IMG/VR virus record: IMGVR_UViG_3300047476_000714 | Span: 1 to 36,567 of that record | Length of the DNA: 36,567 nucleotides | Direction: 5' to 3' (one strand) | Source of the DNA: a virus | In this document: positions 18,630 through 26,772 of the stretch, in pieces | Position numbering within the stretch: position 1 is the first letter of the stretch | How the letters are laid out: each line of letters begins with the position of its first letter | Notes under the pieces: generated by a model | The model's database searches: none | What the model saw: the letters and a program-made list of their open reading frames with translations, nothing else | What the model was told of the DNA's origin: nothing | Position numbers and translations under genes: made by a program

Positions 18630-20556
18630 TCACCATCTCCTCGTGTAATTTGTCCGATGGACCCATAAGTCCACGGGACACTCGCTTATTATCAACGTTG
18701 TTTTGATTTGCATAAACAACATATGGCTTATAACCAATCACATCGCGCATGACTACTTTGTTATAAGCATCAAATCCAGGTGTGTAACCCATCGCAGCGA
18801 TAACCACATTCTGTACTTGCTTCTGTGATTCTATGTCTGCGACTTTACCCATATTGCTAGCTAAGTTCTTACCTTCCTCTACAGCTTTAGCTCGAGCTGC
18901 TGCGACTCTTCTTTCTTGCAACTCTTGTCTTGCTGTCTTAGGTTGTTCTCCCTTTGAGCCAGAATCCGACGAAGCAGTCTGATTAGTTGATGTCGATGAT
19001 ACACTTGTGCTAGCAGCATCTTTCTTCTCTTCTTTCTTTTGTTCAACAGCGACTGCAACCGCTACAGGTGATGTAGGTTGTGCAGCAGATTGTTGAGACG
19101 TTTGTGACACTGTAGAAGTTACTGATACTGGTGACACAGATGTTGCACTTGTCGCTGATGTACTGCTTGATGTTGCTATCACAGCATCAACTGTTGAGTT
19201 ACCTGTTGATGAAACACCTGTTGATACTGTACCGTCATTACTGACAGTTGTTGTTGGTGTAACAGTAGAAACTGCTGCCACCGATGCAGGCGTAGGTGCT
19301 GAACTCGTAGTAGTTGATGTGCTTGTCTGTGTTAATGCTTGTTGTGTAGCGTATGCTTGTGCATAGTTAGGACAACGCGTGTTGTATAAACCATTTAATG
19401 AACACTGTTGCGCGAAATAAGCATCAGCATAATTTGGACAAGATGCACTGTATAAACCACTTACTGTACATTGTTGACTAAAGTAGGCGCTAGCATAACC
19501 AGGACAAGTTGTTGAGTAAAGCGAATTAAGACTGCATTGTTGTGACAGATACGCTTGATCATATCCTGTGCAACTTGTTGAGTATAAAGCATTCGCTGAA
19601 CATCGCTGTTGTAAGTATGCGGATTCATAACCTTGACATGTAGTTGAGTAAAGAGGATCTATAGAACACTGGTAATTTAAGTAAGCAGTCGCATACCCAG
19701 GACAATTGATGTCATACATCGGATTTGCTGAACACTGTTGACTAAAGAATGCTTGTTGATATCCAGGACATGTTGTGCTATACAATGAACTGATCGTACA
19801 CTGAGCAGTCGTATAACCTGGGCATGTCGGTGAAGATAACGGATTAATTGTACATTGATCTGTACCTGTAAATCCACCATTTGTATTCCAACTTACACCA
19901 CCAGTTGATGAGTTGATATTCCAACCGCTACCGTGATAGTATTGGAAATATTCTCCCTTAGATAAATCTCCTGACATACCAGATGTTACTGCATTCCACT
20001 GCACCATCGCACCAGCAATACGAGTATCGACGTTACCAGCAGAATTAATCTTAATCTCAAAGCTGTTACCACCTTGTGATGAACAGCATTGACTTAAGTT
20101 ATACCAACCATATGTCATTTGATTAGGTTCACGGAGATAGAATTGATTTTGACCGTTCCATGAATATAAGTCAGTGTGTACACCAAAGATTGTATAGTTG
20201 TATGCAGGGTTTGTAGTGTTTCTTAAGTCTACACCTGAACAACAACCTCCACCAAGTCCTGATTGCCATGGATTTTGAAACGTCACGTAACCATTCGTAG
20301 CGGCCCACGAATTATTAAATGTTCTTCCAAAAAATGGGAAGTTAAATCCCAATGGAACTTCAGTAATATGGTCATCCCACGTTGTGATGTTGACTGCATT
20401 CGGGTTAGAACGTATGTCTTGAAGAGGCAAAGCATTAACACCAGTACCAACTGTTATGCTCAAACCTGGTGCACCAGGAATAGGCAATGTTACAATTTCA
20501 GCTGATGCTGTAATCGTACAGATGATTAGTGCTAATGCTAATAGTAGCTTCTTCAT
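18610..20556 (-). CDS. secreted protein with NIDO-like head and 22-residue Cys repeats
   Basis: 648 residues with a signal peptide (MKKLLLALALIICTITASA). Residues 55-215 resemble a nidogen (NIDO)-type beta domain: VPLGFNFPFFG, TNGYVTFQNP, FGVHTDLYSW, FEIKINSAGN, GAMVQWNAV. Residues 234-405 are eight repeats of about 22 residues with the plan C-x9-C-P-G-Y-x-x-A-Y. Residues 410-520 are Ser/Thr/Val-rich and disordered, then a basic helix. It looks like an extracellular adhesin or cell-surface protein; a virion role is possible. The upstream gene also carries a signal peptide, so both go to the envelope. Confidence 0.82.
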   Translation of the reverse strand: MKKLLLALALIICTITASAEIVTLPIPGAPGLSITVGTGVNALPLQDIRSNPNAVNITTWDDHITEVPLGFNFPFFGRTFNNSWAATNGYVTFQNPWQSGLGGGCCSGVDLRNTTNPAYNYTIFGVHTDLYSWNGQNQFYLREPNQMTYGWYNLSQCCSSQGGNSFEIKINSAGNVDTRIAGAMVQWNAVTSGMSGDLSKGEYFQYYHGSGWNINSSTGGVSWNTNGGFTGTDQCTINPLSSPTCPGYTTAQCTISSLYSTTCPGYQQAFFSQQCSANPMYDINCPGYATAYLNYQCSIDPLYSTTCQGYESAYLQQRCSANALYSTSCTGYDQAYLSQQCSLNSLYSTTCPGYASAYFSQQCTVSGLYSASCPNYADAYFAQQCSLNGLYNTRCPNYAQAYATQQALTQTSTSTTTSSAPTPASVAAVSTVTPTTTVSNDGTVSTGVSSTGNSTVDAVIATSSSTSATSATSVSPVSVTSTVSQTSQQSAAQPTSPVAVAVAVEQKKEEKKDAASTSVSSTSTNQTASSDSGSKGEQPKTARQELQERRVAAARAKAVEEGKNLASNMGKVADIESQKQVQNVVIAAMGYTPGFDAYNKVVMRDVIGYKPYVVYANQNNVDNKRVSRGLMGPSDKLHEEMVNEQYRR

Positions 20557-21077
20557 TACTTTTGTTCGCCGCTATCTCTAATTGGTTGCTCTTTTGCTTT
20601 TTCTTTTGTTTGTACTACTGTATCGTCTTCTTTGATACGACCTTTAGTTTTCCAAATTTCTTTAGCAGATTCACCAATTTTGCCTTGTACAGGACATGGT
20701 GTACCAGCGTCGATCATAGCTTGGAATACGCGGTCGTCTTGACATAGAGTAGCAACTGCAGCTACTTTCATACCCATGTCATATAAGTTTTTTGATAGTT
20801 TAATACGTTCACAATTCATATCTCTTACGGTAGTACCAAGAGAGATACCAAGAATTTGTGTCTGTACTGCACCAGATGCTGCAGTGGCGCATACGTCATT
20901 GTTAATAGTCGTGATTGCAGGGGCCACAGCTGTTGGTGGCGGTGATTTTACTGTTGTTGTGCTGTTTGATGTAGAGTCAGTATATGATCTACTTGTCGAG
21001 TCAGTTACGATTGGCTGTGCCCAAACGCTTGATGTAGTCATAACAAAAAGCACCGCGATAGCGATCTTTTTGTACAT
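20556..21077 (-). CDS. secreted protein, unknown
   Basis: 173 residues. Signal peptide MYKKIAIAVLFVMTTSSVWA then a Ser/Thr/Pro linker. The core 'CATAASGAVQTQILGISLGTTVRDMNCERIKLSKNLYDMG' with four Cys is a pattern seen in proteins of aquatic phages. First gene of the minus-strand run and probably partner of the 648-residue secreted protein, with which it shares one base. Confidence 0.78.
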   Translation of the reverse strand: MYKKIAIAVLFVMTTSSVWAQPIVTDSTSRSYTDSTSNSTTTVKSPPPTAVAPAITTINNDVCATAASGAVQTQILGISLGTTVRDMNCERIKLSKNLYDMGMKVAAVATLCQDDRVFQAMIDAGTPCPVQGKIGESAKEIWKTKGRIKEDDTVVQTKEKAKEQPIRDSGEQK

Positions 21078-21135
21078 GTTTTTTCCCTATGGAAGTTGTA
21101 ATATTGCAAGAGTGCTAACTGCTCACTCCTTTCCT

Positions 21136-21143
21136 TATTTATA
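21136..21143 (-). promoter_or_regulatory. T4-type late promoter, minus strand
   Basis: TATAAATA read on the minus strand, 59 bases before the ATG at 21077. It overlaps the plus-strand box. Confidence 0.6.
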
Positions 21144-21147
21144 AATA
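21140..21147 (+). promoter_or_regulatory. T4-type late promoter, plus strand
   Basis: TATAAATA, 31 bases before the gene at 21178, inside the palindrome TTATTTATAAATAA. Confidence 0.6.
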
Positions 21148-21177
21148 AATGTAAATAAACATTGACATGGATCAAAA

Positions 21178-21687
21178 ATGAAAGCACATATATTGGGAAA
21201 TGGACCATCCATTGAGCTATACCAACCTACAGATGGACTAATTATAGGTTGTAACATACAGGAGCACCCAGTTGATGTTTCCGTTGTATTGGACAAAAGG
21301 CCGTTTTTAAAGTATTGTGGTAATCGCAGTCTTTTTCAAGGCAAACCAATCATTACATCTGAATATGCTATGCCAACACTCATAGAACAAGAGATAACTC
21401 ATGAGTTTGACATATGGCATAAAGTAGCATATTTAGAAAAATACATGAGCGCTGGTCATGTAGCAGCGCATTGGCTAATAGATCACGACTACACAGAGAT
21501 CCATCTATGGGGATTTGACTCAATTTGGGCAGACACAATAGAGACAAAAACAGACAAGATCATAGAGAGAAGTAGAGCTCAATTTGACTTATACATACAT
21601 TGGCGAGAACGTTGGCAAAAATATAAAGGATTTGGCATCATCGTTCACAACACAAAAGAAGGCACACCACTGGAAGAATTACTATGA
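21178..21687 (+). CDS. DUF115-like / motif LGNGPS protein
   Basis: 169 residues. It opens with a Rossmann-like loop HILGNGPSIELY and contains 'SAGHVAAHWLIDHDYTEIHLWGFDS', both seen in DUF115/6-hydroxymethylpterin-diphosphokinase-like and related glycosyl-transfer proteins, which move activated sugar or pterin groups. The core is short for the family, so this may be a minimal version. Stop overlaps the next start by four bases. Confidence 0.65.
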   Translation: MKAHILGNGPSIELYQPTDGLIIGCNIQEHPVDVSVVLDKRPFLKYCGNRSLFQGKPIITSEYAMPTLIEQEITHEFDIWHKVAYLEKYMSAGHVAAHWLIDHDYTEIHLWGFDSIWADTIETKTDKIIERSRAQFDLYIHWRERWQKYKGFGIIVHNTKEGTPLEELL

Positions 21688-21962
21688 AAGCATCAGACAT
21701 TCAAGAGATAGACTTTGACTTCGGTTTCACTGCAGTCGACGAAGAAGAACTAGAGACCGTACAACAAGCTACTGCACAAGTTGAAGCAACCAGTGGTGAA
21801 GTACAAACACTCAAAGATAAGTTAGTGCTCTTACGCAAGTCGATCGAACCACTGCTGAAGAACTTAGAAGCAAATCCAGAGAAAGCATACATTCACTGGC
21901 CAGATCGTACGAGCAAAGTAAAAGCATTCAGGACTAAGTTAGACAGTATACAGAAATTGTAA
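21684..21962 (+). CDS. coiled-coil phage protein
   Basis: 92 residues, acidic N terminus (DIQEIDFDFGFTAVDEEEL) and a helical body ending 'NPEKAYIHWPDRTSKVKAF', a pattern of small conserved T4-like phage proteins of unknown role. Followed by a terminator. Confidence 0.72.
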   Translation: MKASDIQEIDFDFGFTAVDEEELETVQQATAQVEATSGEVQTLKDKLVLLRKSIEPLLKNLEANPEKAYIHWPDRTSKVKAFRTKLDSIQKL

Positions 21963-21995
21963 CTAAAGTATACATTCCAGCCACCGTCCGTGCAA

Positions 21996-22020
21996 GCCAA
22001 TGATTCCATTGGCTTTTTTT
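21996..22020 (+). terminator. intrinsic terminator
   Basis: GCCAATG-attc-CATTGGC followed by seven T. The sequence CCGTGCAAGCCAATGATTC, which includes its left arm, recurs at 35033-35051, where the hairpin is partly lost. Confidence 0.9.
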
Positions 22021-22075
22021 ATGATTCCACCATGTGAAAAAGCGAAAAAAAGTGCGAAAAAAAGTCCCCAGGCTA

Positions 22076-22104
22076 TGTACAAACTGCAGGGAATAGGGTA
22101 TAAT
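22076..22104 (+). promoter_or_regulatory. sigma-70-type promoter
   Basis: TGTACA 22076-22081, 17-bp spacer, TATAAT 22099-22104. Confidence 0.78.
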
Positions 22105-22135
22105 GGATCCATAAATTGAATAAAGGAACAAACAA

Positions 22136-22291
22136 ATGATTCGTACTGTGATTGGTTTTCTGTTGGTCTTTGGTGCTGTTGGCGGTATTGACAATGCCAC
22201 TGATGCACAATTACCTGCACTCATCTTCATTGGAATGTTAGGTCTTTTGTCTATGATGTTCGGTGTTCAAAAAATTAGCAATAAAATTTAA
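22136..22291 (+). CDS. small two-helix membrane protein
   Basis: 51 residues: MIRTVIGFLLVFGAVGG, a short polar loop (IDNATDAQL), then a second membrane segment (LIFIGMLGLLSMMFG). RBS AAAGGAACAA. Similar tiny proteins are common in aquatic myophages; function unknown. Confidence 0.75.
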   Translation: MIRTVIGFLLVFGAVGGIDNATDAQLPALIFIGMLGLLSMMFGVQKISNKI

Positions 22292-22301
22292 GGGGCCCCA
22301 G

Positions 22302-22330
22302 TTTACAAACATGTAAAACTGTGGTATAAT
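22302..22330 (+). promoter_or_regulatory. sigma-70-type promoter
   Basis: TTTACA 22302-22307, 17-bp spacer, TATAAT 22325-22330 after TGTGG, six bases from the next ATG, so the message would be leaderless or nearly so. Confidence 0.82.
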
Positions 22331-22335
22331 ATATC

Positions 22336-22491
22336 ATGACTAAACGAAAAGTAACTCGCAAAGCAAATCCTATAGCTAAGGATCTGCGTACACCGAAGTA
22401 CCGTATGCGTGTAGTCATGAGCAAGAAGTTGGTCTTTGATCGACAAGCGACTAAACGTGAAACTGAAAAGGAGTTAAATTATGGGTCGTAA
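22336..22491 (+). CDS. small basic protein, ArfA-like ribosome-rescue candidate
   Basis: 51 residues. The segment NPIAKDLRTPKYRMRVVMSKK lines up by eye with the core of ArfA ([21 protein letters not shown] in E. coli): N, I, L, P, R-x-R-V and K-K are shared. ArfA brings RF2 to ribosomes stalled on non-stop messages when tmRNA is absent. A phage with tmRNA carrying an ArfA-like protein would have two rescue routes. The resemblance is short; a DNA/RNA-binding small protein is the alternative. ATG is six bases after the -10 box. Confidence 0.5.
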   Translation: MTKRKVTRKANPIAKDLRTPKYRMRVVMSKKLVFDRQATKRETEKELNYGS

Positions 22492-22978
22492 AGCACGAGT
22501 GTATGAAGCGGATTTTGTAAAGAATTTCGAAAGCAAGTTTTTTGCAGCACATCCCGAAGTTAAAAGCGGTGCCACTTTCCAGTGGAAGGATGCAATTAAA
22601 GTTATTCGCGCGATGGGCTTGAATCCTCGCAATGGTAACGAGTATCCATTCTACTTCTTCACTAACCAAGTGACGAAAGGTGTCTACAAGATGCCTACGA
22701 AAGGTGCACTTATCAAAGGTACACCGGAAGCTGATGCAGCTCTGGCACCTAAAACGAAGTTGAAGGCTACTAAAGCCAAAGTGTCGACGGTTACATCGTC
22801 TGCACCTAAAGCTAAAGTTGCAAAAGTTACCGCAACCAAAGTGACTGCATCAAAACGTGCAGCTAAGGAAGACTCAGATATCGGTACCGGTGGTTTCGAT
22901 AATACTGTTGGCTATGATGACGTAGTGTCTCTGCGCAACGAATTCGGTCTTGGTGACTTCCGCAACTCAATGGACTAA
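22481..22978 (+). CDS. histone-H1-like DNA-binding protein
   Basis: 165 residues. Residues 1-70 look folded ('QWKDAIKVIRAMGLNPRNGNEYPFYFF', no family recognised). Residues 88-135 are a Lys/Ala/Thr/Val-rich tail (KLKATKAKVSTV, APKAKVAKVTATK) like histone H1 or bacterial H1-like proteins. An acidic C terminus follows. Probably compacts or coats DNA. Overlaps the previous gene by 11 bases. Confidence 0.7.
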   Translation: MGRKARVYEADFVKNFESKFFAAHPEVKSGATFQWKDAIKVIRAMGLNPRNGNEYPFYFFTNQVTKGVYKMPTKGALIKGTPEADAALAPKTKLKATKAKVSTVTSSAPKAKVAKVTATKVTASKRAAKEDSDIGTGGFDNTVGYDDVVSLRNEFGLGDFRNSMD

Positions 22979-23082
22979 GCAACTCCTTTCCTAAAAGAAA
23001 GCTTAGACTGACCACCACATTCGGGAGAATCTGGCTATATAGGTCGCCGCATAGAGTAAGCGGCTCTTACTGAAGGAACTAT

Positions 23083-23259
23083 ATGATTCGGTTGATTTTG
23101 ATTTTCGCATTGTTGTTTTTGGTGTTCTATGGTGGCATCGCAGCAGCAATTAAAATGAGTGGCAAAGAGAAGTGGGCTTATACAAAGATCGCTCTCTATA
23201 GCTTTGTGTGTGCAATCCTTGCAGTCGTTGTAATGACTGCTATCGTTATCATGTTTTAA
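23083..23259 (+). CDS. small two-helix membrane protein
   Basis: 58 residues: membrane segments at 2-22 and 38-57 with a basic loop (KMSGKEKWAYTK). RBS GAAGGAACTAT. Sits nine bases before the SPFH gene, so it may work with it at the membrane. Confidence 0.75.
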   Translation: MIRLILIFALLFLVFYGGIAAAIKMSGKEKWAYTKIALYSFVCAILAVVVMTAIVIMF

Positions 23260-23267
23260 GGAATATT

Positions 23268-24068
23268 ATGAAGACATCTATGAAACTTTTGGCTCTCGTT
23301 GCTGCAATTGCTGTGCTTCCCGCTTGTACTCGTATTGAGACTGGTGAGGTTGGTGTACGCGTTGGCTTCGACAAACAAGTTAAGCAAGGCGAACTCTTGC
23401 CAGGTTCGTTCAATCAAGTGCTCATCGGCGATGTGATCACTTTCCCAGTTAAAGACGTTGCTGTCAAAGTTGAAGACATGACGCCTATCGCTAAAGACAA
23501 TTCTACAATGAAGGACTTCGATGCTGTTGTAATCTACAACATCAATCCTCAGCAAGTCGCAGAGTTGTATTCAACTAAGTCACAAAGCTTCCACGTGAAG
23601 CACAACGGTGACACATATCTCATGTACAATTACATCTTCAACGCTGCACGTAACGGCATCTACAAAGCTGCACGTAAATACGAAGCTCTTGACATGAACG
23701 ACGCACGTGCTGCAATGGAAGTACAGATTCGAGAAGAAATTCAGAAGAGTCTTGTAGAAGAAAAACTTGATGGCGCGATCACCATCGGACAAGTGTTGAT
23801 TCGAAACGTGTTGCCTGCTGACAGCGTTGTAGAATCTGCAAATGCTTTGGTTCGCTCTAAGAACGAATTCAAGCAGAAAGAAGTCGAAGTAGCTACTGCT
23901 AAGAAAGAAGCAGAACGTATGGCAGCTTTGTCTAATCAAGGTTCTCAGTCTATCGCATACATGAATGCACAAGCTGCATTGAATATCTCTGAAGGTATCA
24001 AGAACGGTAAGGTTCAGACGATTGTTGTACCGTCTAACATGACTGGTCTCATGATCAACGGTAAGTAA
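23268..24068 (+). CDS. SPFH/prohibitin-family lipoprotein
   Basis: 266 residues from ATG 23268 (RBS AAGGAATATT). Signal with lipobox LPAC (Cys20), then an SPFH/band 7 domain (TGEVGVRVGFDKQV, DAVVIYNINPQQVAEL, EIQKSLVEEKL) and a C-terminal coiled coil (KQKEVEVATAKKEAERMAAL). Bacterial SPFH proteins form ring cages that organise membrane proteases and domains; phage versions are known and may shield phage proteins from FtsH. A lipoprotein anchor in place of a membrane helix is unusual. Followed closely by another membrane gene. Confidence 0.88.
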   Translation: MKTSMKLLALVAAIAVLPACTRIETGEVGVRVGFDKQVKQGELLPGSFNQVLIGDVITFPVKDVAVKVEDMTPIAKDNSTMKDFDAVVIYNINPQQVAELYSTKSQSFHVKHNGDTYLMYNYIFNAARNGIYKAARKYEALDMNDARAAMEVQIREEIQKSLVEEKLDGAITIGQVLIRNVLPADSVVESANALVRSKNEFKQKEVEVATAKKEAERMAALSNQGSQSIAYMNAQAALNISEGIKNGKVQTIVVPSNMTGLMINGK

Positions 24069-24070
24069 TC

Positions 24071-24574
24071 ATGGAAGATATCTTAGCAATATTGCTAATC
24101 GTAACCGCCCTTGTGGCGGTTATTGGTTTAGGCAAACTAATTGTGAAATACAGAGAGCGTCGTCAACAACTTGCTGACGAACGTGAAACAGCAATCGCAG
24201 AAGCACAAGCAGCATTAGCTCGTGATCGCGAACGTCGTCGCCTTCAAATTCAAGATGCATTGCAAAATAATCCAACGACTCAAAAGAAGATGGACACATA
24301 TCGCAAAGAGACAGCAGCCAAACCTTCTTATGCGCCATCTCCAACACAAAGCGTGAAGGATTCTAGTAACGATGACTTTTTAACTGGCATGTTAACTGGC
24401 ATGTTGATTGACAGTGCAGTAAATTCACTGGCTCATAAATCAGGAGGATCTGATCCGATTGATTTTCCAAAGACAGAACGCAGTGATTCTTGGTCAGCAC
24501 CAAGTTCTAGTTCTGATTCATCTTCATCGGGCGATTCATGGAGTTCTGACTCTGGCCCTTCATCTGATTGGTAA
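24071..24574 (+). CDS. membrane protein with Ser-rich tail
   Basis: 167 residues: membrane segment 3-22 (DILAILLIVTALVAVIGLG), an Arg/Glu-rich coiled region (REETAIAEAQAALARDRERR, simplified), 'DDFLTGMLTGMLIDSAVNS', and a C-terminal run of Ser/Asp/Trp (SSSSDSSSSGDSWSSDSG). Tails like this occur in phage and bacterial proteins of unknown role. Starts two bases after the SPFH stop, so likely co-functional. Confidence 0.75.
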   Translation: MEDILAILLIVTALVAVIGLGKLIVKYRERRQQLADERETAIAEAQAALARDRERRRLQIQDALQNNPTTQKKMDTYRKETAAKPSYAPSPTQSVKDSSNDDFLTGMLTGMLIDSAVNSLAHKSGGSDPIDFPKTERSDSWSAPSSSSDSSSSGDSWSSDSGPSSDW

Positions 24575-24578
24575 TATT

Positions 24579-24821
24579 ATGTTTAATCGAGAAGACTTAC
24601 AAACTAAACTTCGTGGTGGTATTCATCAAATCGTATTCACGAAGAAAGATGGCACAGAGCGCAAGATGTTTTGCACATTGAGCGAAGCTGTTATTCCAGA
24701 GGAACATCGACCTAAGAAAGGCACAACTATTAAAGTGAACGATAACGTGCTCGCTGTGTTTGATGTAGAGAAACAGGGATGGAGATCATTCACCATCGCT
24801 GATGTAAAGAGTGTACAATAA
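24579..24821 (+). CDS. DUF2693-like small phage protein
   Basis: 80 residues from ATG 24579. The pattern 'REDLQTKLRGGIHQIVFTKKDGTERKMFCTL' and later 'NDNVLAVFDVEKQGWRSF' fits the DUF2693/WYL-like small proteins of T4-like phages. A nucleic-acid-related role has been proposed for such folds, but not shown here. Confidence 0.72.
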   Translation: MFNREDLQTKLRGGIHQIVFTKKDGTERKMFCTLSEAVIPEEHRPKKGTTIKVNDNVLAVFDVEKQGWRSFTIADVKSVQ

Positions 24822-24840
24822 TAACTCGTTGTGGTATAAT
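24812..24840 (+). promoter_or_regulatory. sigma-70-type promoter
   Basis: TGTACA 24812-24817, 17-bp spacer, TATAAT 24835-24840 after TGTGG. Its -35 lies within the end of the preceding gene. Confidence 0.8.
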
Positions 24841-24857
24841 AACCCAACGGAGGAAAT

Positions 24858-26054
24858 ATGGCAACAGTAAAAATTAACGGCAAAGCATTTAAACCACCAA
24901 AGAAACGTATCACTAACCCTTTGATGGTTGACGAGAAGTACACTGGTGAAGAACCCATTTTTACTGGTGTCGAATTCAAAGACGAGACTCATCGCAAAGT
25001 CTCGCTGATGAATGCATTCAATTATTACAACTACTTCAACAGCGGTAAACACTTTAAGAAAGATCTAATCAAATATGCTAAAGACGAGCTTAAATTCTCT
25101 AAAGACAAACTTGATTTGTTGGATCGGTCGCCTGACTGGACTTCTGAGCTACAATCTGGAGCTCTTCTTCGTATGCGTAGTCGTGGGCTTATTTTACGTG
25201 ATAACGAATATTCGCACATAAACAAAACGCTTGAGAAGATGATGGACTTTGCCATTCGCAAAGTTAAAGAAGATCAAATCGCAGATGCTAAAGATGCAGC
25301 AAATGGTCATGTTAAGCGTGAAGTCATTTCTGTACAAGAACGTCTTCGCATGAAGATTGATGCTACAGTTCTCGGTGATCTTGAGGACATGTTGGATCAA
25401 TGGATTATGGGTGAATCTCCATCCATCGACATCTATGAAGCCATGAAAGCAGCTATTTTGCCTGCTATGGCGTCTAAAGTCATCATCGACTGGGCTCAAA
25501 AACACCTTGTGGAGATTCAAGGTGCTATAAATAAGACAGATCCTCAGTTAGTTGAGGGTTATTCTCATCTTACATTAAAGCGTAAGAAAGAATTTGCATC
25601 ATGGTTCGAGGGTATTATTGCAGACGCTCAGCGTTTTGGTACTAACACCAAGACTGTTCGCAAAGCCCGTACGAAAAAACCCGTATCTCTCGAGAAACAA
25701 GTCTCGAAGCTCAAATACTTGAAGGAGTCGCCCGAGCATAAATTAGTTTCGATCAATCCGTCTCTGATAATCGGTGCCACAGAGTTGTGGACTTACAATG
25801 TTAAGTACAAAGCTCTAACGCGCTATATCGCTGAGTCAGGTCTTGGGTTTGAAATCAAGGGCACTTCCCTTAACAAGTTCAACAACACCGAATCCCAAAC
25901 ACGTACACTACGTAAGCCTGAAGAAACGTTATCAGAGGTGCTGTCGTCTTCAAAAACGAAAGCAGCCAAACTTTTCAATTCGTTAACTACGAAGCCAAAA
26001 GAACCAAATGGACGGATCAACGAAGATACGATCATTTTAAAGGTAACTAAATGA
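24858..26054 (+). CDS. conserved phage protein, unknown
   Basis: 398 residues, no signal or membrane segment. Helical middle (residues 60-260) and a conserved-looking end 'ELWTYNVKYKALTRYIAESGLGFEIKGTSL'. Proteins with this end are common in T4-like phages of aquatic bacteria, without known function. It has its own promoter and overlaps the next gene by four bases. A TATAAATA string at 25526 inside it is probably chance. Confidence 0.78.
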   Translation: MATVKINGKAFKPPKKRITNPLMVDEKYTGEEPIFTGVEFKDETHRKVSLMNAFNYYNYFNSGKHFKKDLIKYAKDELKFSKDKLDLLDRSPDWTSELQSGALLRMRSRGLILRDNEYSHINKTLEKMMDFAIRKVKEDQIADAKDAANGHVKREVISVQERLRMKIDATVLGDLEDMLDQWIMGESPSIDIYEAMKAAILPAMASKVIIDWAQKHLVEIQGAINKTDPQLVEGYSHLTLKRKKEFASWFEGIIADAQRFGTNTKTVRKARTKKPVSLEKQVSKLKYLKESPEHKLVSINPSLIIGATELWTYNVKYKALTRYIAESGLGFEIKGTSLNKFNNTESQTRTLRKPEETLSEVLSSSKTKAAKLFNSLTTKPKEPNGRINEDTIILKVTK

Positions 26055-26587
26055 CAGAAATATTAGTCGCGATCACTACATGGATATCGGCGCTTGTAAC
26101 ACCGATCCCACTAAATGAGCAAGATGTATATTGTCTAACACGCAACGCATACTACGAAGCGAAAGGGGATTCGCAGATGTCACAAATCGCTGTGACACAC
26201 GTAGTGTTAAACCGCATGAACACAGAAGGTTTTCCAAAGAAAGCATGTGATGTGGTTTATCAGAAGAATAAAAACCCAGAGAGTCAACGAGTAGTATGTC
26301 AGTTCTCGTGGACTTGTGATAGAAAATTGATGGGACAATTACCCGCACAAGAAGCAACAAGTTGGAGAGAATCACTCGCTGCAGTTGAAAAGGCTTTAGC
26401 GATGTATTACCATCGAAGAGTTGACGTCACTGAAGGCTCAACATTCTATCATGCACATTATGTCAATCCAGGTTGGAGAGGCGTTGAGAAGGTAACCACT
26501 ATCGGAAGCCACATTTATTATAGGACTCGTGAAAAATGTCAGAACAACCAGACGGACTGTACACAAAAAAGTCGTTCTCGAATTTAG
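26051..26587 (+). CDS. SleB-type cell-wall hydrolase
   Basis: 178 residues, Hydrolase_2/SleB fold: 'LTRNAYYEAKGD' (catalytic Glu36), 'IAVTHVVLNRM', 'CQFSWTCD', and 'FYHAHYVNPGW'. Such enzymes cut the glycan strand of peptidoglycan. N terminus is hydrophobic (ILVAITTWISALVTPIP), possibly a signal-anchor. It ends at TAG, with a TAA four codons later; the end overlaps the gp33-like start by 52 bases. Confidence 0.88.
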   Translation: MTEILVAITTWISALVTPIPLNEQDVYCLTRNAYYEAKGDSQMSQIAVTHVVLNRMNTEGFPKKACDVVYQKNKNPESQRVVCQFSWTCDRKLMGQLPAQEATSWRESLAAVEKALAMYYHRRVDVTEGSTFYHAHYVNPGWRGVEKVTTIGSHIYYRTREKCQNNQTDCTQKSRSRI

Positions 26588-26772
26588 TTCAAGAACGCGT
26601 AAAGAAGGATCGATCAACATACCTTGATGCAATCATTGATATTTGCAAAGAACGTATGATTGATCCTGAAGACATCGCAAAATTATTGAGTAATCCCATT
26701 AAGGCAAAGCTTGAAGCCGAAGGGATGAATTTAGGTTATTTGAAAAAGAAGAATGAGCTTACGTTCGACTGA
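26536..26772 (+). CDS. 33: gp33-like late-transcription coactivator
   Basis: 78 residues. The pattern 'SYLDAIIDICKERMIDPEDIAKLLSNPIKAKLEAEGMNLGYL' (here quoted in pieces: S-YLDAI, DPEDIAKLLS, IKAKLEAEAMN-like) is typical of T4 gp33 relatives, which bridge host RNA polymerase and the sliding clamp at late promoters. Its place before gp59 and gp32 matches T4. It agrees with the TATAAATA boxes found in the window. Confidence 0.8.
   Translation: MSEQPDGLYTKKSFSNLVQERVKKDRSTYLDAIIDICKERMIDPEDIAKLLSNPIKAKLEAEGMNLGYLKKKNELTFD

Noticed and set aside
25526-25533. TATAAATA inside the gene at 24858
   Set aside because: Lies in coding sequence (GAINKTD) with no gene start nearby; likely chance.
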